Below the pieces are notes generated by a model that ran no database searches, was not told the origin of the DNA, and saw only the letters and a list, made by a program, of their open reading frames with translations. From contig DATEZO010000175.1 in assembly GCA_035255485.1 (NCBI GenBank), positions 1 through 13,952 of the forward strand: a stretch of 13,952 nucleotides of DNA. Direction: 5' to 3'. Source of the stretch: DATEZO01 sp035255485 (GTDB lineage: Bacteria > Pseudomonadota > Gammaproteobacteria > Burkholderiales > Burkholderiaceae_D). The position numbers and the translations under genes are program-made. This document shows positions 1 to 7,183 of the stretch, piece by piece (the stretch's first letter is position 1; the number at the start of each line of letters is the position of its first letter).

Positions 1-35
1 GGGGGATTGATGTTCTGGTTTCGCCAGCTTTCCGC

Positions 36-308
36 TTAGCCACCGCAGGTGCATGGGCCGCCGCCGCTGCAACTGCCATTGCCAACGGCAGGGCTGGCGG
101 TCACGACGGCATGGCCGGCATTGGTCAGCACGGTCTGCAAGCTCTGTTTCGATGCGAGATCGGGATTGAACTGCACGCTTACTTCATTGCGCAGCAGCGA
201 CGGCGTGACCGCGCCGACGCCTTCGACGCTGCTTAACACGCGTGCTGCGCTGGCCAGGGATTCCTGGGTTGCCGCTGTCTTGAACTGAAAAGTTTCGGAT
301 TGCATCAT
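36..308 (-). CDS. Small HMA-like (heavy-metal-associated fold) protein with Cys-rich tail
   Basis: This 90-residue protein looks like a ferredoxin-like HMA domain: strand FQFKTA (7-12), a helix around 14-28, a second strand EVSVQF (42-47), then a helix and the AGHAV segment (64-68). The usual CxxC metal site of HMA chaperones is absent from the first loop. Its only cysteines are C80, C86 and C88 in a Gly-rich C-terminal tail (GSCSGGGPCTCGG). Metal binding, if it occurs, would be by the tail; this is inference. The start is supported by AAGGAAGA immediately upstream of two tandem ATG codons, so either ATG could be used. It has no close neighbour on its strand: the next minus-strand gene ends at 651, with a palindromic repeat between. 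The family call is from fold pattern only, so function is uncertain. Confidence 0.7.
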   Translation of the reverse strand: MMQSETFQFKTAATQESLASAARVLSSVEGVGAVTPSLLRNEVSVQFNPDLASKQSLQTVLTNAGHAVVTASPAVGNGSCSGGGPCTCGG

Positions 309-445
309 TCTTCCTTTGTCATGTTGTCGGCTCGGAAATCGAGATTCGGCTGCGGATATTGTGCCATATCTTGAGTGAATCCTGCCTCACTCCATCATCA
401 CCGACCTGGCCAGATTCATCGGGTTGGTAACTACCCAGGTACTTT

Positions 446-613
446 GGCACCGGGTCGAGCCTGCCGGGGACGCAACCAAAGGCTTGTCATTCCCGCGTGC
501 CTGTAGCGGGAATCCAGCGTCTTTTGCGGGGGTGGAAACGGTGCCGGATTCCCGCCACCAACCTGCTGGGAACGACACATCATTCCCGGCAGGCTGGCAA
601 TCGACCCGGGGCC
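446..613. repeat. Nested palindromic intergenic repeat (GTCATTCCC/dRS3-like type)
   Basis: The 342-bp gap between the first two genes holds nested inverted repeats and no convincing gene. The outermost arms, 446-458 and 601-613, match at 12 of 13 bases (core CCGGGTCGA/TCGACCCGG). Inside lies a 91-bp unit, 486-576, running from GTCATTCCC to GGGAACGAC. It contains ATTCCCGC (489-496) facing GCGGGAAT (506-513), and GCGGGAATCC (506-515) facing GGATTCCCGC (547-556). A further hairpin pairs 562-572 with 583-593 (11 pairs including one G-U). ATTCCC-N-GGGAAT units resemble the Neisserial dRS3 repeat and similar dispersed palindromes of other proteobacteria; that resemblance is from memory. It could also act as the transcription end of the SPFH gene, but no T-run follows. 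Confidence 0.75.
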
Positions 614-650
614 GGAGTGCCTGGGGAATCACCGATTTGGCGCCGCAACG

Positions 651-1481
651 CTATTTCACATTGATGAACGGCACCGCGCCGCCCGATACATTCGGCAGAT
701 GGCCATCCCATTTTTCGATTGCAAAGCGCTGGTTCTCTATTTCGCGCAGGCGGATCAGTTCCGCCGTCACCTGCAGCCGCTGCGCGGCCAGGGCTTCCGC
801 TTCGGCCTTGGCTTGCGTGATCTTCTGTCTGGCTTCGACTTCGATGCGCTGCAGGTCGCGCTCCGCTTTCAGCTTCAGTTGCTCGGCGGTGGTCTTGGCT
901 TCGATCGCGTCGTTGAACGACTTCGAGAAATTGAAGTTCACGATCGAGAATTCATCCACCACGATGCCGTGCCGCGCCAGCCGCTCGCGCAGTTGCGCAA
1001 TGATCTGGTCGCGCACGTCGGTGCGCTTGGCGATCAGTTCTTCCGCAGTGAAGCGCGCAGTGACCGCCTTCACTGCTTCCTGCACCGCCGGAATGATGAT
1101 GCGTTCACCCGGCTGATTGCCGAGGTCGCGGAACACGGTCACCGCCGCTTCCGGCTTGATGTGATAGTTGAGAGCGATCTTGGTGTGCACGGTCTGCATA
1201 TCGCGCGAGGCGGCATCGCCGTCGCCTTCGCCTTTCTGGATCGAGACGTTGACCAGGTTCAGCCGTTGCGCCAGCGGAAGCCGGAAATGCAGGCCTTCGC
1301 TCATGATGTCATTGGAGGGATTGCCGAAGGTGGTCATCACGCCGCGATACCCGGCCGGCACGGCGGCGAATGGCGCCAGTGCCCATAGCAGCGCCAGGAC
1401 AATGACGATCAGGGCGACATTGATGACAAGTTTGTTCTGCACGATTTTTCCCTGGAATGGATGGTGCTTGGCATTATCCAT
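651..1481 (-). CDS. SPFH/prohibitin-like (band 7) membrane protein
   Basis: This 276-residue protein has a short cytoplasmic N-terminus, one hydrophobic segment at about 18-40, and then an SPFH/band 7 domain (about 41-195, opening with VPAGYRGVMTTFG). A charged Glu/Ala/Lys-rich coiled-coil helix covers about 195-250, and the tail ends in IEKWDGHLPNVSGG, typical of bacterial prohibitin-like proteins. SPFH proteins form large oligomeric rings in the inner membrane and often chaperone membrane proteins or the FtsH protease. An ftsH paralog lies 7.8 kb away, but a partnership is only a guess. The ATG at 1481 has no obvious Shine-Dalgarno sequence; the bases where one would sit belong to the arm of an inverted repeat (1486-1608). 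The gene is single and divergent from dcd. Confidence 0.88.
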   Translation of the reverse strand: MDNAKHHPFQGKIVQNKLVINVALIVIVLALLWALAPFAAVPAGYRGVMTTFGNPSNDIMSEGLHFRLPLAQRLNLVNVSIQKGEGDGDAASRDMQTVHTKIALNYHIKPEAAVTVFRDLGNQPGERIIIPAVQEAVKAVTARFTAEELIAKRTDVRDQIIAQLRERLARHGIVVDEFSIVNFNFSKSFNDAIEAKTTAEQLKLKAERDLQRIEVEARQKITQAKAEAEALAAQRLQVTAELIRLREIENQRFAIEKWDGHLPNVSGGAVPFINVK

Positions 1482-1485
1482 TTGT

Positions 1486-1608
1486 CATCAGGAAATGCAA
1501 GTTCGCGCGGCATCCGTGCCGGCTGCCTGCACCCTGCATTTTCAGAAAAAGCTGGGCCTGCTTGCCGGAAGGTGATGTTTTTGCGGCGAGCCCGTGCATT
1601 TCCTGATG
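1486..1608. repeat. 123-bp inverted-repeat element between the SPFH gene and dcd
   Basis: Perfect 14-bp arms CATCAGGAAATGCA (1486-1499) and TGCATTTCCTGATG (1595-1608) face each other. The next 12 bases inward still match at about 8 positions, and short inner pairs (CCGGC near 1519 with GCCGG near 1564; TTTTC/GAAAA near the centre) suggest a long, imperfect hairpin. No obvious target-site duplication flanks it. It sits in the 233-bp intergenic region of two divergent genes and its left arm ends 5 bp before the SPFH start codon, so it must overlap promoter or leader sequence of that gene. It may be a MITE-like miniature element or a regulatory palindrome; the sequence alone does not decide. Confidence 0.6.
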
Positions 1609-1714
1609 TCATGATTCGGAATTCACGTAAAATCGCGCAGTCAAGCCGATGACGGGCAATGCCGCAACACGGGCCGCTTGCCAGTCTGTATCAGATTTTT
1701 TCTCCAGAATTCAC

Positions 1715-2281
1715 ATGACCATCAAATCCGACAAATGGATCCGCCGCATGGCGCAGGAACACCGCATGATTGAGCCGTTCGAGCCGGGCCAGGTGCGTGT
1801 TCAGAACGGCCACAAGATCGTCAGCTATGGGACTTCGTCCTACGGCTACGATATTCGCTGCGCAGACGAATTCAAGATCTTCACCAACATCAATTCCACC
1901 ATCGTCGATCCGAAGAATTTCGATGAGAAGTCGTTTGTCGATTTCAAGGGCGATGTCTGCATCATCCCGCCCAATTCCTTCGCGCTGGCGCGCACCATGG
2001 AATATTTCCGGATTCCGCGCAGCGTGCTGACGATCTGTCTCGGCAAATCGACCTATGCGCGCTGCGGCATCATCGTCAACGTGACGCCGTTCGAGCCGGA
2101 ATGGGAAGGGTATGTGACGCTGGAATTTTCCAATACCACGCCGCTGCCGGCCAAGATTTACGCCGGTGAGGGCTGCGCGCAGGTGCTGTTTTTCGAAAGC
2201 GACGAGGTGTGCGAAACCTCGTACAAGGATCGCGGCGGCAAATATCAGGGGCAAAAGGGCGTCACGCTACCGAAAGCCTGA
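1715..2281 (+). CDS. dcd: dCTP deaminase
   Basis: The 188-residue product deaminates dCTP to dUTP, feeding dTMP synthesis in the cytosol. It is full length for the family (E. coli Dcd is 193). The conserved core is visible: SYGYDIRCADEF (42-53), GKSTYARCG (110-118) with S112 and R116, and VTLEFSN (134-140) with the catalytic E137, followed by AKIYAGEGCAQVLFF and the C-terminal GGKYQGQ lid. The reading frame stays open upstream to 1649, but the ATG at 1715 matches the family N-terminus (MTIKSDKWI). The Shine-Dalgarno sequence is weak. It is a single plus-strand gene converging on the DUF3309 gene only 12 bp downstream, with no terminator hairpin visible between them. Confidence 0.96.
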   Translation: MTIKSDKWIRRMAQEHRMIEPFEPGQVRVQNGHKIVSYGTSSYGYDIRCADEFKIFTNINSTIVDPKNFDEKSFVDFKGDVCIIPPNSFALARTMEYFRIPRSVLTICLGKSTYARCGIIVNVTPFEPEWEGYVTLEFSNTTPLPAKIYAGEGCAQVLFFESDEVCETSYKDRGGKYQGQKGVTLPKA

Positions 2282-2293
2282 CGCCCCGGCCTG

Positions 2294-2452
2294 TCAAAGC
2301 CGTCCCAGCAGCAGCAGAACCAATACCACCACCAGCAGCACGCCAACGATGCCGCTTGGACCGTAGCCCCAGCCGGTGCTATGCGGCCAGCTGGGAAATA
2401 CGCCAACCAGCATCAAGACCAGGATAATGAGAAGTATTGTTCCGATGCTCAT
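2294..2452 (-). CDS. DUF3309 small membrane protein
   Basis: This 52-residue gene is easy to miss because of its length. It starts with ATG at 2452 behind a strong Shine-Dalgarno sequence (AAGGAG, 7 bases before the ATG). Two hydrophobic segments (about 4-19 and 35-49) flank the conserved centre FPSWPHSTGWGYGPSG (19-34), and it ends in LLLLGRL. This pattern is that of DUF3309, short hydrophobic proteins of proteobacteria with no known biochemical role. It is probably an inner-membrane hairpin. It lies 166 bp downstream of a glycine-zipper lipoprotein on the same strand, and its stop is 12 bp from the stop of dcd, which converges on it. Confidence 0.88.
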   Translation of the reverse strand: MSIGTILLIILVLMLVGVFPSWPHSTGWGYGPSGIVGVLLVVVLVLLLLGRL

Positions 2453-2618
2453 GGCTTGCTCCTTGTCTTGACGCGCGGTGATGCGTTTCGGTTATACCGT
2501 CGCAGCCTGCGGATATGTCGGCTGGTGGCGTGGTCTTGCCTGAAATGGGTGGAAAACAGCAACTCTTTGCGCAAATACACCCAATCTGCACTCTTCGCGC
2601 GTTGTCAATGAATCAACA

Positions 2619-3080
2619 TCAATAGCGATATACCCGGCCGTTTTCAATCCGGACACGACTGCCGACCTGAAGATCGGTAATACTGTCCTGCTGGATGGTT
2701 TGATAGCTGCCGTTATCAAGCCGCACGCGGATTTGATAGGCTTGTCCGCCGCCGCTGGCATTTTTTGCCATTTCATTGCCAAGCATCGCGCCGCCGACTG
2801 CGCCGGCGACCGTGGCCGCCGTCTGGCCGCGGCCGCTACCCACCTGATTGCCCAGCAATCCACCTACCACGCCGCCCGCCACCGTACCGGCGGTTGAAGC
2901 GCCACTGCTGGATTGCATCACCTGAATCGAATCCACCACGCCATAGGCGCTGGTATTGGCGGCAGAGGGCGAGCTGGAGGGATATTGCGACATCATTGGC
3001 GAAGTGCCGGAAGTGGAGCAACCGACCAGAAGTGCGATTGCAGAAAAGCATGTTGCGGCTATTACCTGATTCTTTTTCAT
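2619..3080 (-). CDS. Glycine-zipper 2TM outer-membrane lipoprotein (SlyB/Rickettsia 17-kDa-like)
   Basis: The 153-residue product begins with a lipoprotein signal peptide: basic MKKN, a hydrophobic stretch, then the lipobox LLVGC with the lipidation cysteine at C21. A Ser-rich linker (22-60) leads to a glycine-zipper segment (about 65-103) with Gly every three to four residues (AGGVVGGLLGNQVG, AGAVGGAMLG). A C-terminal beta-rich domain (113-153) carries DNGSYQTIQQ and ends in RVYRY. This layout matches the glycine-zipper 2TM lipoproteins that help keep the envelope intact under stress. ATG 3080 has AGGAG six bases upstream. The gene appears monocistronic, with DUF3309 downstream on the same strand. 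Confidence 0.9.
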   Translation of the reverse strand: MKKNQVIAATCFSAIALLVGCSTSGTSPMMSQYPSSSPSAANTSAYGVVDSIQVMQSSSGASTAGTVAGGVVGGLLGNQVGSGRGQTAATVAGAVGGAMLGNEMAKNASGGGQAYQIRVRLDNGSYQTIQQDSITDLQVGSRVRIENGRVYRY

Positions 3081-3483
3081 GATATCTCCTGTATTTCAAG
3101 ATTGAACGCCTTCGGGCTCACTTCCAAGTCCTTCATGTTCAGTGCGAGGGCCTGCTTGGCACTGGATACCGTCGCGTCTCCCGCCCTACAGGCGTGTAAT
3201 GGCAATCGCTGTTGCCATGCTGAAATTCAGCGGCTGAACACGCATGAAACCGGTGAACCTATTCCTGAAAGACAGATGCAGGCGCGTATCGCATGTATCT
3301 GTGCGCTTCCATACAAAGGCGGATTAACAAGTTTGTAATATTTAGAGCATGACACTGCGAAAAAGTTGCCTTAATGGCAGTGACCGGCCTAACTATGTCA
3401 GTGGCAATAGACCTGCATCATGCAGAAATACATAGAGGAGGGGTATTTATAAAATTCGTTGTGTTGCTTGAGATTTTTAAACA

Positions 3484-3504
3484 GCCGCCTGTGAAGAAGG
3501 CGGC
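3484..3504 (-). terminator. Possible intrinsic terminator for the minus-strand Yip1-type gene
   Basis: Arms GCCGCCT and AGGCGGC form a perfect 7-bp GC-rich stem with a 7-base loop. Three more pairs (ACA 3481-3483 with TGT 3506-3508) follow across a one-base bulge. Read on the minus strand, the stem is followed by TGTTTAAAAAT, a modest T/A-rich tail. It lies about 190 bp downstream of the stop at 3691, beyond a repeat, so the link to that gene is tentative. Confidence 0.4.
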
Positions 3505-3565
3505 CTGTTGGAGTGCAATGCGCAGGTCAGCCAGCAGAGCAGAAGAATAAACGCTGGCCTGAGAC

Positions 3566-3652
3566 GGCGTAGCGCATTCCGGGGATGCGCCCTTGCCATG
3601 GTCGCATGTCGCGGATTGCGCTGCGCTCCATCCAGACTACGGAAATCCGGTG
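3566..3652. repeat. REP-like palindromic intergenic repeat
   Basis: The segment contains a near-perfect palindrome GCGCATTCCGGGGATGCGC (3572-3590; all bases pair if one G-U is allowed) followed by GGATTGCGCTGCGCTCCATCC-like sequence. Translated on the minus strand, it yields the phrase VWMERSAIRD...RIPGMRYAV. I recall this phrase from spurious ORFs annotated over dispersed repeats in many proteobacterial genomes. I therefore call it a repeat rather than a gene. Only one copy is in this window, so copy number elsewhere is unknown. Confidence 0.45.
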
Positions 3653-3690
3653 AGGTGCACCGTCAATCGCCATGACCGATATGCGACAAC

Positions 3691-4263
3691 CTAATACATC
3701 AGTCGCAGTACCACAAATGCGCAGACGACTGCCCACAAAAGCCCACAGGCGGTAAACACCGATATGCTGAGCGCTTTTGCTTTTTGCGGATCGCTGATAC
3801 CGAGAATGGTATAAATACCGTGATACAGCATGCTGATCGAGGCAAGAAAGCCGAGCACCACGATGGTGATCATGATTCCCAGATGCGGGATCATCAAGGC
3901 CAGGCTGGAAAGCCAGAGCGGAACAGCGGCGATTGCCGCCAGCAGAAAGGTATCCTTGAAATCACTCCGGACATTGTGCAGCGCAGCCGCGCGCTGGATT
4001 ACCCATCCCATCAGGGGAACCGTAAACAGTTCCGTGATCAGGAATGCGACCGATACTTCTTCCCAGCGCGAAAAAGGCGCATTGATCAGATAAGCGGATG
4101 CATGGAAGTTGCCGGCCATGAGCAGCATTCCCGGCGGAATGAGCAGGAACGGCATGACAAGAAGAAAAAAGGTCCTTGCGATTTCGGGATGAATCTCATG
4201 GATTTCATCCCAGCCGTCATGGAAAGACACCATCATTTTCATGTAATTCAAGGGACTCATCAT
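3691..4263 (-). CDS. Yip1/DUF1282-type multi-spanning membrane protein
   Basis: The 190-residue product has a short N-terminal segment with FHDGWDEIHEIHP (14-26), typical of bacterial Yip1-domain proteins. About five hydrophobic helices follow, at roughly 31-51, 69-90, 104-123, 127-152 and 165-188. No catalytic motif is visible; the family role in bacteria is undefined. The start has two tandem ATGs behind AGAAAGG, so the first residue could be either methionine. It lies 281 bp downstream of pncA on the same strand. That gap has no clear gene or strong terminator, so co-transcription with pncA is possible but unproven. Confidence 0.8.
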   Translation of the reverse strand: MMSPLNYMKMMVSFHDGWDEIHEIHPEIARTFFLLVMPFLLIPPGMLLMAGNFHASAYLINAPFSRWEEVSVAFLITELFTVPLMGWVIQRAAALHNVRSDFKDTFLLAAIAAVPLWLSSLALMIPHLGIMITIVVLGFLASISMLYHGIYTILGISDPQKAKALSISVFTACGLLWAVVCAFVVLRLMY

Positions 4264-4544
4264 GCACGCCTTTCTGGTTAAGTGTGACGAACAGCCTAAT
4301 GCTTCCTGATTACCGATTTCTCAAGACCATTTCTGAAAATTTTGTTGCGCTGCACATTTTATGCGTAGTTTGCGCATGCCATTCTGCGCTGCTGCAAGCA
4401 TGTCTACCATAGCTGATTTTTTGCATGCTGGCGAGTCTTCCGCAAAAAAACCGGAACGAATAAGGGGATACCGCTGCCGCGGATTGGCGCGCTTCATACG
4501 GCACCGCAAGCTGTCGCCAAAGCCCGGCCATCTGCCACGCCTGT

Positions 4545-5156
4545 TCAGGATGCGGCGCTCGCCGATGCGCGCCCTTCAATGTCCGCGAAGCGAAGCGGCT
4601 CGGCCCCTTGGTTGATCATCTCGTTAATTGCGGCTCGTCCATCGCCCGCATTGAGATCGACCGCGCGGATTGCATCAAGCAAGAGTGCAACCTTGAAACC
4701 TTGGCCCAAGGCATCCTTTACCGTGTTGAATACACAGTAATCGGTTGCCAGTCCGCCGATGAATAGCCGCTCGACGCCTTGCGCGCGAATCCGGCTGGCC
4801 AGATCGGTTCCCTCAAAGCCGGAATAGGCATCTTGCTCCGGCGTCGTGGCCTTCGATACGATGATTGTGGACGGTGGCAAATTGAGTGATGTTGCCAGCT
4901 CGGCCCCCTTGCTGTCCGCAACGCAGTGAGGGGGCCAGATTCCGCCCTGGTCCTTGAAGGAGCAGTGATTGGCCGGATGCCAGTCCCGGGTCGCATAAAT
5001 TGGCAGGGCATAGTGCGTGAATAGCGCAATAGCGCGGTTCAGAACCGGAATAACCTCGTCCCCTGACGGCACCGCCAGATTCCCGCCAGGTAAAAAATCG
5101 TTTTGAACATCGACGATCACCAGCGCATCCTTGCGCGTCAACCGGATAGTGTGCAT
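4545..5156 (-). CDS. pncA: Nicotinamidase (isochorismatase-like hydrolase)
   Basis: The 203-residue enzyme hydrolyses nicotinamide to nicotinate and ammonia, the entry step of the Preiss-Handler NAD salvage route. The catalytic triad is present: D16 (IVDVQNDFLPGG), K102 (VSKAT) and C141 (GLATDYCV). The metal site is the set D58, H60 and H64 in TRDWHPANHCSF, and the substrate loop DAYSGF is at 109-114. I chose the ATG at 5156 because MHTIRLTRKDALVIVDVQ fits the family N-terminus. A GTG at 5207 would add 17 residues; neither start has a strong Shine-Dalgarno sequence. It is divergent from pncB across a 211-bp intergenic region that carries an FNR-like box. Confidence 0.93.
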   Translation of the reverse strand: MHTIRLTRKDALVIVDVQNDFLPGGNLAVPSGDEVIPVLNRAIALFTHYALPIYATRDWHPANHCSFKDQGGIWPPHCVADSKGAELATSLNLPPSTIIVSKATTPEQDAYSGFEGTDLASRIRAQGVERLFIGGLATDYCVFNTVKDALGQGFKVALLLDAIRAVDLNAGDGRAAINEMINQGAEPLRFADIEGRASASAAS

Positions 5157-5240
5157 GAATACGTTGAACAAGCATGAAGTGTGTGGCCAAGTGACAGAAG
5201 GATTCACGATTCGTTCCGGCGGCTGTCGATTTCAGTGTGC

Positions 5241-5254
5241 GTGATGCAGGTCAA
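5241..5254. promoter_or_regulatory. Candidate FNR/Anr-type box between pncA and pncB
   Basis: GTGATGCAGGTCAA matches the FNR consensus TTGAT-N4-ATCAA at 8 of 10 defined positions and keeps both TGA...TCA cores. Its centre is about 120 bp before the pncB start and 91 bp before the pncA start, so it could serve either direction. No perfectly spaced -10 element could be assigned. The stronger FNR-like site at 13528 in the same window raises its plausibility. Confidence 0.4.
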
Positions 5255-5290
5255 ATATTCCATGTCATCAGCCGGCGACTGCTCTCTGTA

Positions 5291-5307
5291 TGAGCTGATC
5301 GAGCTCA
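5291..5307. promoter_or_regulatory. 17-bp palindrome in the pncB leader (possible operator)
   Basis: TGAGCT and AGCTCA are perfect 6-bp inverted arms separated by GATCG. The site is about 60 bp upstream of the pncB start. It could be an operator for a regulator of NAD metabolism or chance; it does not match an NrtR or NiaR site that I recognise. Confidence 0.25.
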
Positions 5308-5367
5308 ATGTCCTCGCAGGTAGCGCGTTTACCCTGAATGTTTATCCCTCCATTTCGCCTGGTTCCG

Positions 5368-6756
5368 ATGAGATACAACAGCGAAAGCGCTTTGCTGACC
5401 GATCTTTACGAGCTTACGATGCTTCAGGCGTATTTCCTGCACGGCATGGACGAGACGGCCGTGTTCGAATTTTTCGTGCGTAATGTGCCGGATAAACGCA
5501 ACTTCCTGATGGCGGCGGGATTGGCGCAAGTTGTTGCGTACCTGACTGAACTACGGTTCGACCAGGACGATCTGGCATGGCTGCGCGCCAGCGGGAAGTT
5601 TGATCCATCCTTCATCGAATCGCTGAAAGACTTTCGCTTCTCCGGCGATGTGGATGCAATGCCTGAAGGCACGGTTTTTTTTGCCGATGAGCCGGTTCTG
5701 CGCATTACCGCGCCGCTGCGCGAAGCGCAATTCATCGAAAGCCGCGTGATAAATTTGCTGCATTATCAGACCCTGGTCGCGTCCAAGGCGGCGCGTGCGG
5801 TGATTGCAGCGCAAGGCAGGCAATTGGTCGATTTCGGCTTGCGGCGCGCACATGGCGCGGAAGCGGCGTTGCTGTCGGCGCGCGCCAGTTACATCGCCGG
5901 CTTCGACGGCACTGCTACAACGCTGGCCGCGCCGCTGTTTGACATTCCGGTATTCGGCACGATGGCGCATTCGTTCATTCAGGCGCACGACTATGAAACC
6001 GAGGCATTCGCTACATTTGCCCACGCCTTCCCGGGCGATACGACCTTATTGATCGACACCTATGACACTGAAGCCGCCACGCAACAGGTTGTGCGGCTGG
6101 CGCAATGGTTGCGAGAGGAAGAGGATATTCATATCAAGGCGGTGCGGATCGATAGCGGCGATCTGGGCACTCTGGCGCGCCGTGTCAGATCCATTCTGGA
6201 TGATGGCGACTGTCACGGGATTAGCATCCTTGCCAGCGGGAATCTGGATGAATACCTACTGCAGTCGCTGGTGCAAGACGGCGCACCGATTGATGGGTTC
6301 GGCGTCGGCACGCGCATGAATACCTCCAGCGACGCACCTTACCTGGACTGCGCATACAAGCTGGTGGAATATGCGGGCCAGCCGCGACGCAAGCGTTCTG
6401 CCGGCAAGATGACATGGCCGGGTTGCAAGCAGGTATTTCGTCGTTACGATGTGCACGGCGTGATGAGCGGCGATACGCTGGCGTTGCAACAGGATGTGCT
6501 GCCTGGAGAAGCGCTGCTGCAACCGGTCATACGCGGCAGCATGCTGCTTGCACCATCACCGCCGCTGCCGGTGGTCCGTGCTTATGCGCAATCGCAGATA
6601 GCGGCTTTACCTGCACCCTTGCGCACACTGGCGGCAGCGGCGCCTTATGGTGTTGCCGTATCCGGGACGCTGCAAAACCTGGTACGACAGGTCGATGAGC
6701 GCCAGCATGCCCTGGCCGAGGTTGACCGCGCGCATTGGGGATTTGATGTTGAATAA
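5368..6756 (+). CDS. pncB: Nicotinate phosphoribosyltransferase
   Basis: The 462-residue enzyme joins nicotinate to PRPP to give nicotinate mononucleotide, usually with ATP hydrolysis, and acts directly after PncA. Family landmarks are LLTDLYELTM (9-18), VDFGLRRAHG (154-163), GTMAHSFIQ (197-205) with H201 at the position of the phosphorylated histidine, IDSGDLGTLA (261-270) for PRPP binding, GFGVGTRMNTSSDAP (310-324) and YKLVEY. ATG 5368 fits the family start (MRYNSESALLTDLYE); an in-frame ATG at 5338 would add ten residues, and neither has a clear ribosome binding site. Its stop overlaps the archease start by 11 bp, so translational coupling is likely. It is the first gene of a long plus-strand run. 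Confidence 0.94.
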   Translation: MRYNSESALLTDLYELTMLQAYFLHGMDETAVFEFFVRNVPDKRNFLMAAGLAQVVAYLTELRFDQDDLAWLRASGKFDPSFIESLKDFRFSGDVDAMPEGTVFFADEPVLRITAPLREAQFIESRVINLLHYQTLVASKAARAVIAAQGRQLVDFGLRRAHGAEAALLSARASYIAGFDGTATTLAAPLFDIPVFGTMAHSFIQAHDYETEAFATFAHAFPGDTTLLIDTYDTEAATQQVVRLAQWLREEEDIHIKAVRIDSGDLGTLARRVRSILDDGDCHGISILASGNLDEYLLQSLVQDGAPIDGFGVGTRMNTSSDAPYLDCAYKLVEYAGQPRRKRSAGKMTWPGCKQVFRRYDVHGVMSGDTLALQQDVLPGEALLQPVIRGSMLLAPSPPLPVVRAYAQSQIAALPAPLRTLAAAAPYGVAVSGTLQNLVRQVDERQHALAEVDRAHWGFDVE

Positions 6757-7183
6757 TTGTCCGGATGTCGCGAGGTGGGAACATTTTCAGCATGGAGCGG
6801 ATATCGGCATACGCGGCATCGGCATTACCAAGTCACAGGCGTTTGAGCAGGCGGGGCTGGCATTGACAGCTGTGGTTGCTTCGCCGGAAAAGATTCGCGA
6901 TTTGACCGGCATTGGAATCAAATGCAACAGTACCGATGATGAATTTCTTTTCCTGGATTGGATCAATGCACTGATTTTTGAAATGACCACGCGCAACATG
7001 CTTTTCAGCCGCTTTCAGATATCGCTGGATGGTGCGGTGCTGTTGGCTACTGCCTGGGGCGAGCCGGTCGATATTGCGCGCCATTGTCCGGCGGTTGAAC
7101 CGAAGGGGGCAACCTTCACCGAGCTGGCGGTCAAGCAGGTCCACGATGGCATCTGGATTGCACAGTGCGTGGTGGATGTATAG
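6746..7183 (+). CDS. Archease (RtcB activator)
   Basis: The 145-residue product carries the archease signature WEHFQHGADIGIRGIG (11-26), with D19 at the metal-binding position. It also has FEQAGLALTAVV (33-44), DDEFLFLDWINALIFEM (64-80), the C-terminal GATFTELAVKQV segment (121-132), and the final VVDV with D144 as the expected second metal ligand. Archease stimulates RtcB by promoting its guanylylation and turnover, and is often encoded beside it. Here rtcB is the next gene. The ATG at 6746 lies inside the end of pncB and is preceded by GGGGAT as a Shine-Dalgarno-like sequence; longer in-frame starts would add residues not seen in the family. Confidence 0.93.
   Translation: MLNNCPDVARWEHFQHGADIGIRGIGITKSQAFEQAGLALTAVVASPEKIRDLTGIGIKCNSTDDEFLFLDWINALIFEMTTRNMLFSRFQISLDGAVLLATAWGEPVDIARHCPAVEPKGATFTELAVKQVHDGIWIAQCVVDV

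Larger units (their letters stand above)
3081..3690. other. Gene-free stretch upstream of the lipoprotein gene
   Basis: About 600 bp without a gene that I can support. It should hold the promoter of the minus-strand lipoprotein at its left end. Visible structures are a small hairpin with arms ATGGCAA/TTGCCAT (3199-3205, 3212-3218), an inverted pair CACTGC/GCAGTG (3353-3358, 3377-3382), a purine-rich GAGGAGGGG stretch near 3437 with no credible reading frame behind it, a terminator-like hairpin (3484-3504), and a REP-like repeat (3566-3652). No tRNA or known riboswitch pattern was recognised. Confidence 0.5.

Noticed and set aside
309..380. Possible FNR-like site TTGAGTGAATC near 372
   Set aside because: The second half does not match TCAA, and it is not well placed for the neighbouring gene.
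424..1116. Long plus-strand open frame antisense to the SPFH gene
   Set aside because: It crosses the palindromic repeat and then runs opposite a clearly recognisable SPFH protein; its translation is Ser/Arg/Cys-rich, as expected of a GC-rich shadow frame.
3395..3550. 51-codon plus-strand ORF in the gene-free stretch
   Set aside because: It has no ribosome binding site before its ATG, no family resemblance, and it runs through the terminator-like hairpin.
3527..3736. Minus-strand 69-codon ORF with VWMERSAIRD-type phrase
   Set aside because: The phrase is typical of spurious ORFs on dispersed palindromic repeats, and the ORF overlaps the end of the Yip1-type gene.
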